64,000 nucleotides of DNA. Source: Hyphomicrobiaceae bacterium (GTDB lineage: Bacteria > Pseudomonadota > Alphaproteobacteria > Rhizobiales > Devosiaceae). Both the position numbers and the translations under genes were made by a program. The first letter of the stretch is position 1; each line of letters begins with the position of its first letter. This document shows positions 30,519-43,550 of this stretch, piece by piece. The stretch is taken from positions 558,001 to 622,000 of the forward strand of contig JACKJF010000003.1 of NCBI GenBank assembly GCA_020638095.1, given 5' to 3'. The notes below the pieces were generated by a model. That model was not told the origin of the DNA. It saw only the letters and a list, made by a program, of their open reading frames with translations, and did not search any database.

Positions 30519-32116
30519 TGGCTGTTTCCGCCAACCGGCTTGAACTGTTGCAGATCGCCGACGCCGTGGCGCGCGAGAAGAACATTGACCGCATGATCGT
30601 CATCGAGGCCATGCAGGACGCCATGTCTCGTGCCGCCCGCGCCAAGTACGGCTCCGAGACCGAGGTCAAGACCGAGATCAATCCCAAGACCGGTGAAACC
30701 CGCCTCTGGCGCCTGCGCGAAGTCGTCGAGGCGGTCGAGGAGCCGGCCCGCCAGATTTCGCTCGAAGACGCAAAGTTCAAGAACGGCGAGGCCCGGATCG
30801 GCGACTACATCACCGAACCGCTGCCCCCGATCGAATTCGGCCGCATCGGCGCCCAGTCCGCCAAGCAGGTCATCGTCCAGAAAGTGCGCGAGGCCGAACG
30901 CGAACGCACCTACGAGGAATTCCACGACCGTATCGGCGAAATCGTCAACGGCACCGTCAAGCGCGTCGAATACGGCAATGTCATCGTCGATCTCGGCCGT
31001 GGCGAAGCCATCATCCGCCGCGACGAACTCATTCCGCGCGAACAGTTCAAATATGGCGATCGCGTGCGCGCCTATATCTACGACGTGCGCGAGGAACAGC
31101 GCGGGCCGCAGATTTTCCTGTCGCGCACCCATCCGCAATTCATGGCCAAGCTTTTCATGCAGGAAGTGCCGGAAATCTATGACGGCATCATCCAGATCCG
31201 TTCGATCGCCCGCGATCCGGGTTCCCGCGCCAAGATCGCCGTTACCTCGAATGACAGCTCCATTGATCCGGTCGGCGCCTGCGTCGGCATGCGCGGCAGC
31301 CGCGTGCAGGCGGTGGTCGCCGAACTGCAGGGCGAGAAGATCGACATCATTCCCTGGACCGAGAACATCGCCGACATGGTCGTTTCGGCCCTGCAGCCGG
31401 CGGAAGTGGCCAAGGTCGTGCTCGACGAGCAGGCCGAACGCATCGAGGTCGTGGTCCCCGACGAACAGCTTTCGCTCGCCATCGGCCGGCGCGGCCAGAA
31501 CGTCCGCCTCGGCTCCCAGCTCATCGGCTGGGACATCGATATCCTGACCGAGCAGGAAGAATCCGAACGCCGCCAGAAGGAGTTCGTCGAGCGCTCCGAA
31601 CTCTTCATGAACGCCCTCGACGTCGACGAAATGGTTGCCCAGCTTCTCGCCTCGGAGGGCTTCTCGTCGGTCGAGGAACTCGCCTATGTCGACCTGAGTG
31701 AAATCTCGATGATCGAAGGTTTCGACGAGGGCACCGCCACCGAAATCCAGGCGCGCGCCAACGATTATCTCGACGCCATCGAGCGCGAATTCGACGAGGA
31801 GCGCCAGAAGCTCGGCGTCTCCGACGATCTCTACCAGATCGAGGGGTTGAACGCGGCCATGCTTGCTGCCCTCGGGCGCGAGGGCATTAAGACGGTCGAC
31901 GATTTTGCCGGTTGCGCCGTCGACGACCTCTGCGGCTGGACCGAGCGCCGCGACGGCGAGCTCAAGACCTACGAAGGCACTTTCTCGAACCTGCCCGTCA
32001 GCCGCGAGGAAGCCGAGCAGATGATCATGCAGGCGCGCCTGATGGAAGGCTGGGTCACCGAGGAAGATCTTGCCGCGGGCGCCGAAGCCGAACTCGAACC
32101 GGAGGCGACGGCCTGA
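30518..32116 (+). CDS. nusA: Transcription termination/antitermination factor NusA
   Basis: RNA polymerase-associated factor for pausing, termination and antitermination. The 532-residue protein shows the N-terminal RNAP-binding domain starting [21 protein letters not shown], an S1 domain near residues 135-200, two KH domains with [19 protein letters not shown] and [18 protein letters not shown], and two C-terminal acidic helix-hairpin-helix repeats. It may feed back on its own operon through the leader hairpin. Confidence 0.97.
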   Translation: MAVSANRLELLQIADAVAREKNIDRMIVIEAMQDAMSRAARAKYGSETEVKTEINPKTGETRLWRLREVVEAVEEPARQISLEDAKFKNGEARIGDYITEPLPPIEFGRIGAQSAKQVIVQKVREAERERTYEEFHDRIGEIVNGTVKRVEYGNVIVDLGRGEAIIRRDELIPREQFKYGDRVRAYIYDVREEQRGPQIFLSRTHPQFMAKLFMQEVPEIYDGIIQIRSIARDPGSRAKIAVTSNDSSIDPVGACVGMRGSRVQAVVAELQGEKIDIIPWTENIADMVVSALQPAEVAKVVLDEQAERIEVVVPDEQLSLAIGRRGQNVRLGSQLIGWDIDILTEQEESERRQKEFVERSELFMNALDVDEMVAQLLASEGFSSVEELAYVDLSEISMIEGFDEGTATEIQARANDYLDAIEREFDEERQKLGVSDDLYQIEGLNAAMLAALGREGIKTVDDFAGCAVDDLCGWTERRDGELKTYEGTFSNLPVSREEAEQMIMQARLMEGWVTEEDLAAGAEAELEPEATA

Positions 32117-32146
32117 TCATGGCCGACGGGCAACCGAAGGGGTCAG

Positions 32147-32740
32147 ATGGCCAAACGCGAAGACATTCTGCGCCAGTGCGCCGTCACCCGCGAGGAGCGG
32201 GCCACGGCCGATCTCGTGCGCTTTGCGCTCGGGCCGGATGATCTCATTGCCCCCGACGTCGACGGTCGCGCCCCGGGGCGCGGCGTCTGGGTCGGGCTTG
32301 GCCAGAAACTGGTTGCAGAGGCCGAGCGGCGCAAAGTCTTCGCCAAAAGCCTGAAATCGCCGGTCAAGGTGCCGCAAGACCTTGCACTTCTCACAAGGTC
32401 GCGTTTAGAACAGCGCCTGACTGGGGCATTGGGGCTTGCGCGCAAGGCCGGCCAGATCGCGACCGGTGCCGCCAAGGTGGCCGGGGCGCTGTCTGGCGGA
32501 CATATACTGGCGCTTTTCACCGCCATCGATGCGGCGCCCGACGGACGGCGCAAGATGCTTGCGCATCTCAAGGCCGCGCCCAACGCGGCCGGAATACGGC
32601 ATTTCGAGCTCTTAACCGCTGAACAAATGAGTTTGGCAACGGGCCGGGAAAATGTGATACACGCGGCCCTGACTGAAGGGGCGGCGGCACGAGGCGCCTT
32701 GGATCGGGCCGACAGGCTGGCCCGCTACCTGGCAAACTGA
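32147..32740 (+). CDS. YlxR/L7Ae-like RNA-binding fusion protein
   Basis: A 197-residue protein joining a YlxR (DUF448) domain (residues 8-90, RQCAVTREER...GRAPGRGVWV) to an L7Ae/ribosomal-protein-like domain (about 95-190, with GALGLARKAGQIATGAAKV). The fusion is common between nusA and infB in alphaproteobacteria. Probable RNA binding; exact role not known. An upstream ATG at 32119 is out of frame. Confidence 0.9.
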   Translation: MAKREDILRQCAVTREERATADLVRFALGPDDLIAPDVDGRAPGRGVWVGLGQKLVAEAERRKVFAKSLKSPVKVPQDLALLTRSRLEQRLTGALGLARKAGQIATGAAKVAGALSGGHILALFTAIDAAPDGRRKMLAHLKAAPNAAGIRHFELLTAEQMSLATGRENVIHAALTEGAAARGALDRADRLARYLAN

Positions 32741-32760
32741 ACGGAAGAAGACGCGACTAG

Positions 32761-35325
<2,565 letters not shown>

Positions 35326-35348
35326 ATTTGTACCACCGGCAACCCTCT

Positions 35349-35366
35349 CCCGGCCGCGCGGCCGGG
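35349..35366 (+). terminator. GC hairpin after infB
   Basis: CCCGGCC, a GCGC loop and GGCCGGG, 23 bp after the infB stop. No T-run follows, so it may only stabilise the transcript or partly separate infB from the next gene. Confidence 0.35.
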
Positions 35367-35392
35367 ACATTGCGTTTGAAAGGACCGGCGCG

Positions 35393-36076
35393 ATGATCCG
35401 TCAAACTGGTGCGCCTCTCGTTGGGCTCATCTTCATGCTGTCGCCCGGTCTTGCATGGGCCGAGGACCAGCCGCCGGCGGCCGAGCCCGAAATGCAGGCC
35501 CAGGAGCGCGTGCTGCTGGTCGAACTTGCCGGCCACTACATCGCCATGCCCTTTCCCGGCTTCATCGCCGAAGAAGTGACCGGCGACGCCGTTTTCCCGC
35601 TCATGCAGTCCCAGCGTCTCTCCCACGACGCCAATGTCGAGCAGATCGACTTCGTGCCGGTCAGCGAAAGTTTCGACGACTGGACCGGACACCTGTCGGC
35701 CCTGGCGATCAAGGCGCCCGACGTCGCCTACGAAACCATGGTGGGCTCATTGGTCGCGCCGATCAGGCAAATCTGTTCCCCCGATCGGGTGCTCACCACA
35801 ACCATTTCGCCGCAGGGCTCCGCGCGCTTTGGCACCTATGTCGTGATGTGCGGTCAGTATGCCGAGAACGCCGCAGGTGTCGATGAAGGCGAGGGGGAAA
35901 TTCTGCTCGCGGTCGTGCTCAAGACGGCCGCGGGGGCCGTCAAGGTCTGGACCGAATTTCGCGGACCGGCCTTCGATCTCGACAATTCGGAGACTTGGCC
36001 GATCTCCGAAGCCGAACTCGCTCTTTATGCGGTTGAACTGCAGCTCCGAACCAATGTCTGGAGCATCGAGGGCTGA
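35393..36076 (+). CDS. Putative secreted protein inserted between infB and rbfA
   Basis: A 227-residue protein with a Sec signal: basic start MIRQTG, hydrophobic core LVGLIFMLSPGLAWA and a likely cut after AWA. The mature part is acidic and has two cysteines near residues 125-145 (QICSPDRV and VMCGQY), which could form a disulfide in the periplasm. I do not recognise a family. An in-frame frame continues upstream into infB's shadow but ATG 35393 gives the signal peptide. It ends two bases before rbfA, so it is probably cotranscribed. Confidence 0.7.
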   Translation: MIRQTGAPLVGLIFMLSPGLAWAEDQPPAAEPEMQAQERVLLVELAGHYIAMPFPGFIAEEVTGDAVFPLMQSQRLSHDANVEQIDFVPVSESFDDWTGHLSALAIKAPDVAYETMVGSLVAPIRQICSPDRVLTTTISPQGSARFGTYVVMCGQYAENAAGVDEGEGEILLAVVLKTAAGAVKVWTEFRGPAFDLDNSETWPISEAELALYAVELQLRTNVWSIEG

Positions 36077-36078
36077 TC

Positions 36079-36489
36079 GTGACGCGCAAGGCCTCCCACT
36101 CCGAGCCCTCGCAGCGCATGCTTCGCGTCGGCGAACTGATCCGCCACGAACTGGCGGCCCTTTTCGCGCGCGACGAGATCATGGACGAGGAACTTTACGG
36201 GATCACCATAACCGTTCCCGAAGTACGCGTGTCGCCGGACCTCAAGCTCGCCAGCGCCTACATCATGCCGCTTGGCGGCGTGCATGCGGGCGAGGTGGTC
36301 AAGGCCCTCAACCGCAACAAGAAATTCATCCGCGGCCGCATCGTTCCGCACCTCGGCCTCAAATATGCGCCCGAACTCAGGTTTCTTGTCGACGAAACCT
36401 TCGAGGAGGCCGACCGGATCGACACGCTTCTCCGCTCCGAGCGGGTGCAGCGTGACCTGCATCCGGACGACGATGCGGAAGAGGAATAG
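36079..36489 (+). CDS. rbfA: Ribosome-binding factor A
   Basis: Cold-shock 30S maturation factor. The 136-residue protein begins at GTG and has the RbfA segment QRMLRVGELIRHELAALF, then ITITVPEVRVSPDLKLASAYIMPLGG and LKYAPELRFLVDETFEEADRID. The acidic C-terminal tail is normal. It lies two bases after the preceding stop and 29 bp before truB. Confidence 0.94.
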   Translation: MTRKASHSEPSQRMLRVGELIRHELAALFARDEIMDEELYGITITVPEVRVSPDLKLASAYIMPLGGVHAGEVVKALNRNKKFIRGRIVPHLGLKYAPELRFLVDETFEEADRIDTLLRSERVQRDLHPDDDAEEE

Positions 36490-36518
36490 GCCTCAACAGT
36501 TCGGGACTCGAACCGCCA

Positions 36519-37436
36519 ATGACTGGCGAAAACCAGCAAAAACGCCCCAAGCGCGACATATCCGGATGGCTGGTGTTGAACAAGCCGTTCGACGTTGCCT
36601 CCACCGAAGCGGTGGGCAAGGTGCGCTGGCTATATGCGGCGAAAAAGGCCGGCCATGCCGGCACGCTCGATCCGCTCGCGACCGGGGTTCTGCCGATCGC
36701 ATTGGGAGAGGCGACCAAGACGGTGCCCTACATTCAGGACGGCACAAAGGTCTACCAGTTCACCGTCAGTTGGGGCGCGGCGACCAGCACTGATGATCGG
36801 GAGGGCGAGGTGGTCGCGACCTCGGATGTCCGCCCGGAGGAAGTGGCTGTGCTTGCGGCGCTTCCACGCTTCACCGGCGAGATCATCCAGGTGCCGCCCG
36901 CCTTTTCCGCGATCAGGATCGGTGGCGAACGCGCCTACGACCTGGCCCGCGCCGGCGAAAAGCCCGACATGCCCCCGCGCCAGGTCGTGATCGACCGCTT
37001 TGACCTGATCGAGCACGGGACCGAGGAAAGCCGTTTCGAGGTTGAATGCGCCAAGGGCACCTATGTGCGTGCGCTTGCCCGCGACCTTGCCGAGGCGCTC
37101 GGCACGAAGGGGCATGTATCAGCGCTTCATCGCGCCCGTGTCGGTCCTTTTTCCGATACCATGGCCACCGGCCTGGCCGATCTTGAGGCGATGGACCCTG
37201 AAACCCGCGACGCCACGCTCAAACCGATTGCCGCCGGGCTCGAGGGACTGGCCGAAATCGCCCTCACCGCCGACCAGGCGGCGCGCGTGCGCCTCGGCAA
37301 CCCCGTTCTGCTGACCGGCGCCAGCGCGCCTCTGGCCATCAATGAATGCTATGCCGGTCTTAGGGGAAAAGTCGTCGCCATCGGCTACATCGAAAAGGGC
37401 CAGTTTCACCCCTCCCGCATTGTTTTCGACGCCTGA
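36519..37436 (+). CDS. truB: tRNA pseudouridine-55 synthase
   Basis: Makes pseudouridine 55 in tRNA T-loops. The 305-residue protein has SGWLVLNKPFDVASTEAV and the catalytic Asp in KAGHAGTLDPLATGVLP near residue 50. Length is normal. rpsO, which usually follows truB in alphaproteobacteria, is absent; gyrB follows after about 100 bp. Confidence 0.95.
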   Translation: MTGENQQKRPKRDISGWLVLNKPFDVASTEAVGKVRWLYAAKKAGHAGTLDPLATGVLPIALGEATKTVPYIQDGTKVYQFTVSWGAATSTDDREGEVVATSDVRPEEVAVLAALPRFTGEIIQVPPAFSAIRIGGERAYDLARAGEKPDMPPRQVVIDRFDLIEHGTEESRFEVECAKGTYVRALARDLAEALGTKGHVSALHRARVGPFSDTMATGLADLEAMDPETRDATLKPIAAGLEGLAEIALTADQAARVRLGNPVLLTGASAPLAINECYAGLRGKVVAIGYIEKGQFHPSRIVFDA

Positions 37437-37476
37437 TCCGGGCTGCCCTGCAAAAGGCGCAAAACCCCCGCAAGAC

Positions 37477-39995
<2,519 letters not shown>

Positions 39996-40000
39996 GTGCT

Positions 40001-40005
40001 TTCAG
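40001..40005. repeat. Left target-site duplication, TTCAG
   Basis: The five bases immediately before the TGT end at 40006 match the five immediately after the ACA end (41747-41751). With the terminal repeats they mark a transposition event. Confidence 0.85.
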
Positions 40006-40069
40006 TGTTCTTCCAAGAATAAGTTAGAAAATACGGACATAAGCTGAGCCGGATAACGGCATAAGTTGG
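40006..40069. repeat. Left terminal region with three ATAAGTTG-like sites
   Basis: Sites are ATAAGTTA (40019-40026), CATAAGCTG (40038-40046) and CATAAGTTGG (40060-40069). The roughly 20-bp spacing and same orientation suggest helically phased transposase-binding sites. The first site starts 13 bases from the end, exactly as in the right end. Confidence 0.75.
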
Positions 40070-40200
40070 CTTTGGCAGCCAAGGCGTCGCTTCTCGCCTG
40101 AAAACTGGGTGATCAATGCCGTCATTGCGTGATCAGCAATGAGGTCGAACAGTGGAGACAAAAGACAAGCACACCAGGATCTCGCGAGAGGTGCCTTCAT

Positions 40201-41364
40201 TTACTCTTGTCTGCGCATGAATTCCGCAAACAACGGAACTGTGAAGTCGAGATACCCATGGTCGGTGCTGTATATCATGCCCTTCGAGATGATGTTGGCG
40301 CGGGTTGGGCCTAACGATTGATGGGTTCTGCCCATGCTCTTCGCAACCTCAGCGATGGCGTAGGGACCATCACCAAGTGCGGCCATCGCTTTTACAAATT
40401 GGACTTCTGCTTTCGTCAGTCTATCAATTCGAACACGGAAGAAACCAGCATCGAGAAGTGCCAGTGTTTCGGCGTAGGAGGCATCTGCTTCGGCAGATGA
40501 GATCTCCGGACCCACTGCGTTGTTCCAGGTTACGAATGCCCATTCCTGGAGAAAGAAGGGATAGCCCTGCGTGCGCTCGACAATCATGTCTAACGCGGCT
40601 TTGGCAATCTGCCCTCCTTCGACAGCAATTGGTTTCTCGACCGCTCGAGCGGCTGAATGCCGATCCAATGCACCGACTTCGGGGTACAGGAAGAGCCGCT
40701 CAGCGTACGATTTTGCTTCGCCTGCAAGGCGTGCAACCTGGGGCAACCCGGCGCCGACCATGACTACGGGCAACCCCTCTTGGGACATTTTGTGAATTGC
40801 GACAATCAGCGCCGAGAGGTCTGCCTCGGAAAGGTACTGGACCTCATCAATGAGGAATATCCACCCTTTGCCGGCAGCGCTAGCCGCGCGTCCGATCATC
40901 TCAAAAAGAGCAGGAAGATCGTACTGCAGGTCTCCGCTGTCGGCCAGTCCGGGTTCCGGTTCAACACCGACTTCGACGCCTGCCACCTCGATTTTGAATG
41001 CCGATGCGAAGTTGCGAAGCCCCCTTAGGCCCCGCGTGGCGATGTGCTTTGCCGCTTCGACGCCAGAAAGCGAACGCATGACCTTTCGAAGTTCTGGATA
41101 AATGAGTTTGGGAAGGCTCTCTCCCTCGGGGGCTTCAACTTTTGAGATGATCAGGTTCTCGCTCTCTGCGATTCTGCCAATCTCGTTGAGTAGGACCGTT
41201 TTGCCGGTGCCTCGCAATCCCAAAAGCATGATCGAACGCGCACTTCGTCCCTTCACTGCTCTTCCGCATGAGATGCGCGCGTTCTCCAAAATTGCTTCAC
41301 GTCCGGCAAGTTCTGGAGGCCGACTGCCAGCACCTGGTGCAAACGGGTTTCGATACGGGTCCAT
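40201..41364 (-). CDS. Orphan AAA ATPase with C-terminal winged-helix-like region
   Basis: A 387-residue protein starting MDPYRNPFAPGAGSRPPELAGRE. It has Walker A GLRGTGKT (49-56), Walker B IFLIDEVQ with Asp173-Glu174, a sensor-like LPVVMVGAGLPQ near 198-209, and GYPFFLQEW near residue 281. LTKAEVQFVKAMAALG onward looks like a winged-helix DNA-binding domain. It belongs to the AAA_16/Orc1-like group of bacterial ATPases, a widespread orphan family as I recall it. It is not IstB, TniB or TnsC by eye, though a related regulatory role cannot be excluded. It is the only gene of the surrounding transposon-like unit. Confidence 0.85.
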   Translation of the reverse strand: MDPYRNPFAPGAGSRPPELAGREAILENARISCGRAVKGRSARSIMLLGLRGTGKTVLLNEIGRIAESENLIISKVEAPEGESLPKLIYPELRKVMRSLSGVEAAKHIATRGLRGLRNFASAFKIEVAGVEVGVEPEPGLADSGDLQYDLPALFEMIGRAASAAGKGWIFLIDEVQYLSEADLSALIVAIHKMSQEGLPVVMVGAGLPQVARLAGEAKSYAERLFLYPEVGALDRHSAARAVEKPIAVEGGQIAKAALDMIVERTQGYPFFLQEWAFVTWNNAVGPEISSAEADASYAETLALLDAGFFRVRIDRLTKAEVQFVKAMAALGDGPYAIAEVAKSMGRTHQSLGPTRANIISKGMIYSTDHGYLDFTVPLFAEFMRRQE

Positions 41365-41385
41365 GCCAATCCACCTTAAAGCGAG

Positions 41386-41415
41386 AGTTTAGTGACTTAT
41401 AGCGAAGTCTAGTGA
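41386..41415. repeat. Direct repeats AGTYTAGTGA, 20 bp apart, upstream of the ATPase
   Basis: AGTTTAGTGA (41386-41395) and AGTCTAGTGA (41406-41415) are spaced two helical turns apart, 22 and 42 bp before the ATPase ATG (which is on the reverse strand). The second copy overlaps a 9-bp inverted repeat (41404-41430). Confidence 0.55.
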
Positions 41416-41430
41416 AAAACGCTAGACTTC
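41404..41430. promoter_or_regulatory. Nine-base inverted repeat in the ATPase promoter region
   Basis: GAAGTCTAG and CTAGACTTC separated by nine A-rich bases, upstream of the ATPase. A TATAAG hexamer on the reverse strand lies just downstream (towards the gene). A regulator-binding site is inferred. Another hairpin, arms CGTCCGAT/ATCGGACG, sits at 41475-41495. Confidence 0.5.
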
Positions 41431-41647
41431 CGTAGAGTATGCTATAGCTCGTTGAGGCGAAAGAACTCGGTGCACGTCCGATTCGGTATCGGACGCGCGG
41501 GTCAGCTTCTCGCTCAAAGGTGCGAACAAGGCCATCAACAAAGGCCGCGTGGCCGACTTCTGGGCGATGTCGCTAAACTGGCGCCACGAAAATACATCCC
41601 CGTTTCTGGCACTACCAATTTATGCCCGGCATCTGGTCGCCGCAGAT

Positions 41648-41746
41648 CAACTTATAGTCGGTACCGAGCTCAACTTATGGCAGTATAAGTAACGAAAAAG
41701 CCCGGTTTCCCGGGCCCGACGTGTTCAACTTATGGATGGAAGAACA
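41648..41746. repeat. Right terminal region with three CAACTTAT sites
   Basis: Sites CAACTTAT(A) at 41648-41655, CAACTTATGG at 41671-41680 and CAACTTATGG at 41726-41735 are reverse-oriented relative to the left end, as expected of transposon ends. A terminator hairpin lies between the second and third sites. Confidence 0.75.
41691..41715 (-). terminator. Reverse-strand intrinsic terminator just inside the right end
   Basis: Read on the reverse strand, GCCCGG, a GAAA loop and CCGGGC are followed by a run of five Ts. It would stop transcription coming from the downstream methyltransferase operon before it reaches the element's interior. Confidence 0.7.
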
Positions 41747-41751
41747 TTCAG
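41747..41751. repeat. Right target-site duplication, TTCAG
   Basis: Direct repeat of 40001-40005; removing the element would rejoin ...GTGC TTTCAG CAATC..., giving the probable pre-insertion sequence. Confidence 0.85.
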
Positions 41752-41768
41752 CAATCGTGGAAGGCCCT

Positions 41769-41791
41769 CATCCTGAGCCTGTCGAAGGATG
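41769..41791. repeat. Dispersed palindrome with core TCCTGAGCCTGTCGAAGGA
   Basis: The core is extended on both sides by matching CA/TG. Related copies occur at 61082-61112, 61157-61178 and 61361-61397. This is a familiar intergenic palindromic repeat of many alphaproteobacteria. The rest of 41752-41832 has no gene. Confidence 0.7.
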
Positions 41792-41832
41792 GGGACAAAA
41801 CGCCTGCCGAACGATGCCTTCGGTTTAGCGGA

Positions 41833-42522
41833 TCACCAAACGAACGGCACCAGCTTCCTGGTCTTTGCCGCATAGGCAGCGAACTGCTCGCCGTAATGTT
41901 CGGCCAGATGCCTGTCGAGCATTGGCACGTTGTAGAAGGCAAAGAAGCAGAAGATGAAGACCGGGATAGCCCAGCCCCAGAGCGACTGGGCGATGATCGC
42001 GTAGCCGACGATCCAGAGCACGTCGCCGAAAAAGTTGATGTGCATCGAAAGCGCGAAAAATCCGCCGGTAAAGAGCTTGCCCCTGTTCGCCGGGTCCTTC
42101 TTGAAACGGTCGCGCTGCAATTCCCCGCCGGTATTGAGAATGCATCCGAGCGCAAAAAGCACCATGCCGAGATAGTCCCAAAGGCCGAGCGGCGCATCCG
42201 AGGGGAGAACGAGGATGGCAAATCCGAGGTAGTAGAGCGCAAAGGCGAACGGAACGGTGAAGGCCTCGTCCCACTTCAGGCTCCGCTTCATCAGGTAGAA
42301 CATGGTGAAGGCCATGCGTCCCAGAATGATCAGCGAAAAGACGATGATGACGTAGCGCCGGGCCGGAATGCCATCGGGGAGCGTGCCGCCGAAAAGCGGT
42401 GCAAACAGGCGTTCGCCGCCCCAGAACATCACCCAGGCCGAGACGAAAAGAATGATCAGTTCGAGCCCGGTGACGGTGAGCTTTTGCGGTATGGACGCCG
42501 ACTTCTGGCCGTAAAGGTCCAT
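41833..42522 (-). CDS. Isoprenylcysteine methyltransferase-like membrane protein
   Basis: A 229-residue integral membrane protein with about six hydrophobic helices. The C-terminal HLAEHYGEQFAAYAAKTRKLVPFVW is the cofactor-binding end typical of ICMT/DUF1295/NnrU-related proteins, with the YG...Y pattern. The substrate is unknown. The start chosen gives MDLYGQ and has a strong aaggag Shine-Dalgarno six bases upstream; an ATG at 42537 overlapping the tetR stop lacks one. Last gene of a three-gene operon. Confidence 0.72.
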   Translation of the reverse strand: MDLYGQKSASIPQKLTVTGLELIILFVSAWVMFWGGERLFAPLFGGTLPDGIPARRYVIIVFSLIILGRMAFTMFYLMKRSLKWDEAFTVPFAFALYYLGFAILVLPSDAPLGLWDYLGMVLFALGCILNTGGELQRDRFKKDPANRGKLFTGGFFALSMHINFFGDVLWIVGYAIIAQSLWGWAIPVFIFCFFAFYNVPMLDRHLAEHYGEQFAAYAAKTRKLVPFVW

Positions 42523-42533
42523 GTGTTTCTCCT

Positions 42534-43055
42534 TCATTGCGCCGGGGCCGATCCGATGACCGCCGCCAGATAGATTTCGCCTTCGAGTTCGGCGATGAAC
42601 CTTCGGGCGTCTGCATCAGCCAAATCCTGCGTTGCGCCTTCGCGCACCAGCGCCGCCGCCAGCGCCCCGATTGCCCGGCGGTAGATTTCGCTGACCTCGT
42701 CGCGGAATCGCGGAAGCCGCGACAGCGAGTCGAAGAAAAGGGCATAGTAGCGGGTCAGGTCCGCCCCGGCCGCGTCGCCGGTCTCGGCCAGCTGCCGGTA
42801 GAATTCCCGGATCGCGTCTTTCTGATCGCCTGACGCCATAAGTGTATGTGCATCCCAGTCCATCTGGTCGAACGGCGAGGGAAAGAACGTCGCGATTACC
42901 TCTTCATAGAGTGCCTGCTTGGAAGCGAAATGGTGATAGAAGGCCCCTTTGGAGAGCCCGGTCTCCCCAAGAATGTGATTGATGCCGGTTCCATCGAAAC
43001 CATGGGCAAGAAAGAGCCGGAACCCGGTTTCAAGAATCGCCTCACGTCCGCTCAT
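42534..43055 (-). CDS. TetR-family transcriptional regulator
   Basis: A 173-residue regulator starting MSGREAILETGFRLFLAHGFDGTGINHILGETGLSKGAFYHHFASKQALYEEV, the full TetR_N helix-turn-helix, followed by a TetR_C-like ligand domain (from about residue 80). The start codon overlaps the preceding gene's stop. A perfect palindrome near the operon's promoter is probably its operator, giving autoregulation. Inducer unknown. Confidence 0.9.
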   Translation of the reverse strand: MSGREAILETGFRLFLAHGFDGTGINHILGETGLSKGAFYHHFASKQALYEEVIATFFPSPFDQMDWDAHTLMASGDQKDAIREFYRQLAETGDAAGADLTRYYALFFDSLSRLPRFRDEVSEIYRRAIGALAAALVREGATQDLADADARRFIAELEGEIYLAAVIGSAPAQ

Positions 43056-43531
43056 CGGACCATCTCCCTGTGCGGCGCGCTCAGGCCAAGTGCGATCGCC
43101 AGCATCAGGAGCCCGTCGGTCAGGATGACTTCCGGATAGGCGCGGTGCAGAAGCGTCACGAAGACGAGCATCAGCACAACCTGTCCGATTGCCGCCAACG
43201 ACGCAAAGCGCCGCACCAGCAATTCGGCGAGCCCGGTCGCAAACATGAAAGTGGCGGCGATGACGATGGCAAGACGCTCGTGTCCTGCGATCAGCGCCGA
43301 AACGCCGGCCAGCCGGGTTCCCTGGTTCGCCCCTGCCATGCGCGCGAAAATCTCGGCAATGTCCTCGCCGAGACCGAAAAAGTTGACGACCGCCGAGACG
43401 ATGAAGGCCACGCCAACGAGGCGCAGCAACCACAACCTCCAGTTTGCCGTCAGGACTGGCCGCGCGTCGGAATTATCGGCTGCGACCCCGGACACGGCCA
43501 ATGGTCTTCTCGCCTTGTCATTTTCCTGCAT
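43052..43531 (-). CDS. Small integral membrane protein
   Basis: A 159-residue protein with about four membrane helices (roughly residues 33-55, 75-97, 105-125 and 135-155). It shows no family I recognise with confidence; DoxX-like or DUF4345-like proteins are similar in size. First gene of the operon that includes the TetR regulator and a methyltransferase-like protein, with an ATGA overlap to the regulator. Confidence 0.65.
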   Translation of the reverse strand: MQENDKARRPLAVSGVAADNSDARPVLTANWRLWLLRLVGVAFIVSAVVNFFGLGEDIAEIFARMAGANQGTRLAGVSALIAGHERLAIVIAATFMFATGLAELLVRRFASLAAIGQVVLMLVFVTLLHRAYPEVILTDGLLMLAIALGLSAPHREMVR

Positions 43532-43550
43532 CCATCATCTTTCGCAATAA

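Larger units (their letters stand above)
40006..41746. mobile_element. Non-autonomous transposon-like element (TGT...ACA, 5-bp duplication) carrying one AAA ATPase
   Basis: Both ends begin TGTTCTTCCA, then three differing bases, then ATAAGTT (right end read on the reverse strand). Each end holds three ATAAGTTG-like sites, starting 13, 33 and 55 bases from the left end and 13, 68 and 91 from the right end. Flanking TTCAG is duplicated. This end structure is that of DDE (rve-type) transposons such as Tn7, Mu, IS21 or IS481, but no transposase gene is present. The only complete gene is a reverse-strand ATPase. The 275 bp between 41365 and 41640 hold inverted repeats and no convincing gene. The base composition is visibly more AT-rich than that of the neighbouring genes. 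Confidence 0.85.

Noticed and set aside
41452..41688. Small 78-codon plus-strand frame within the transposon-like unit
   Set aside because: Low-complexity basic product with no ribosome-binding site, overlapping inverted repeats and terminal sites.
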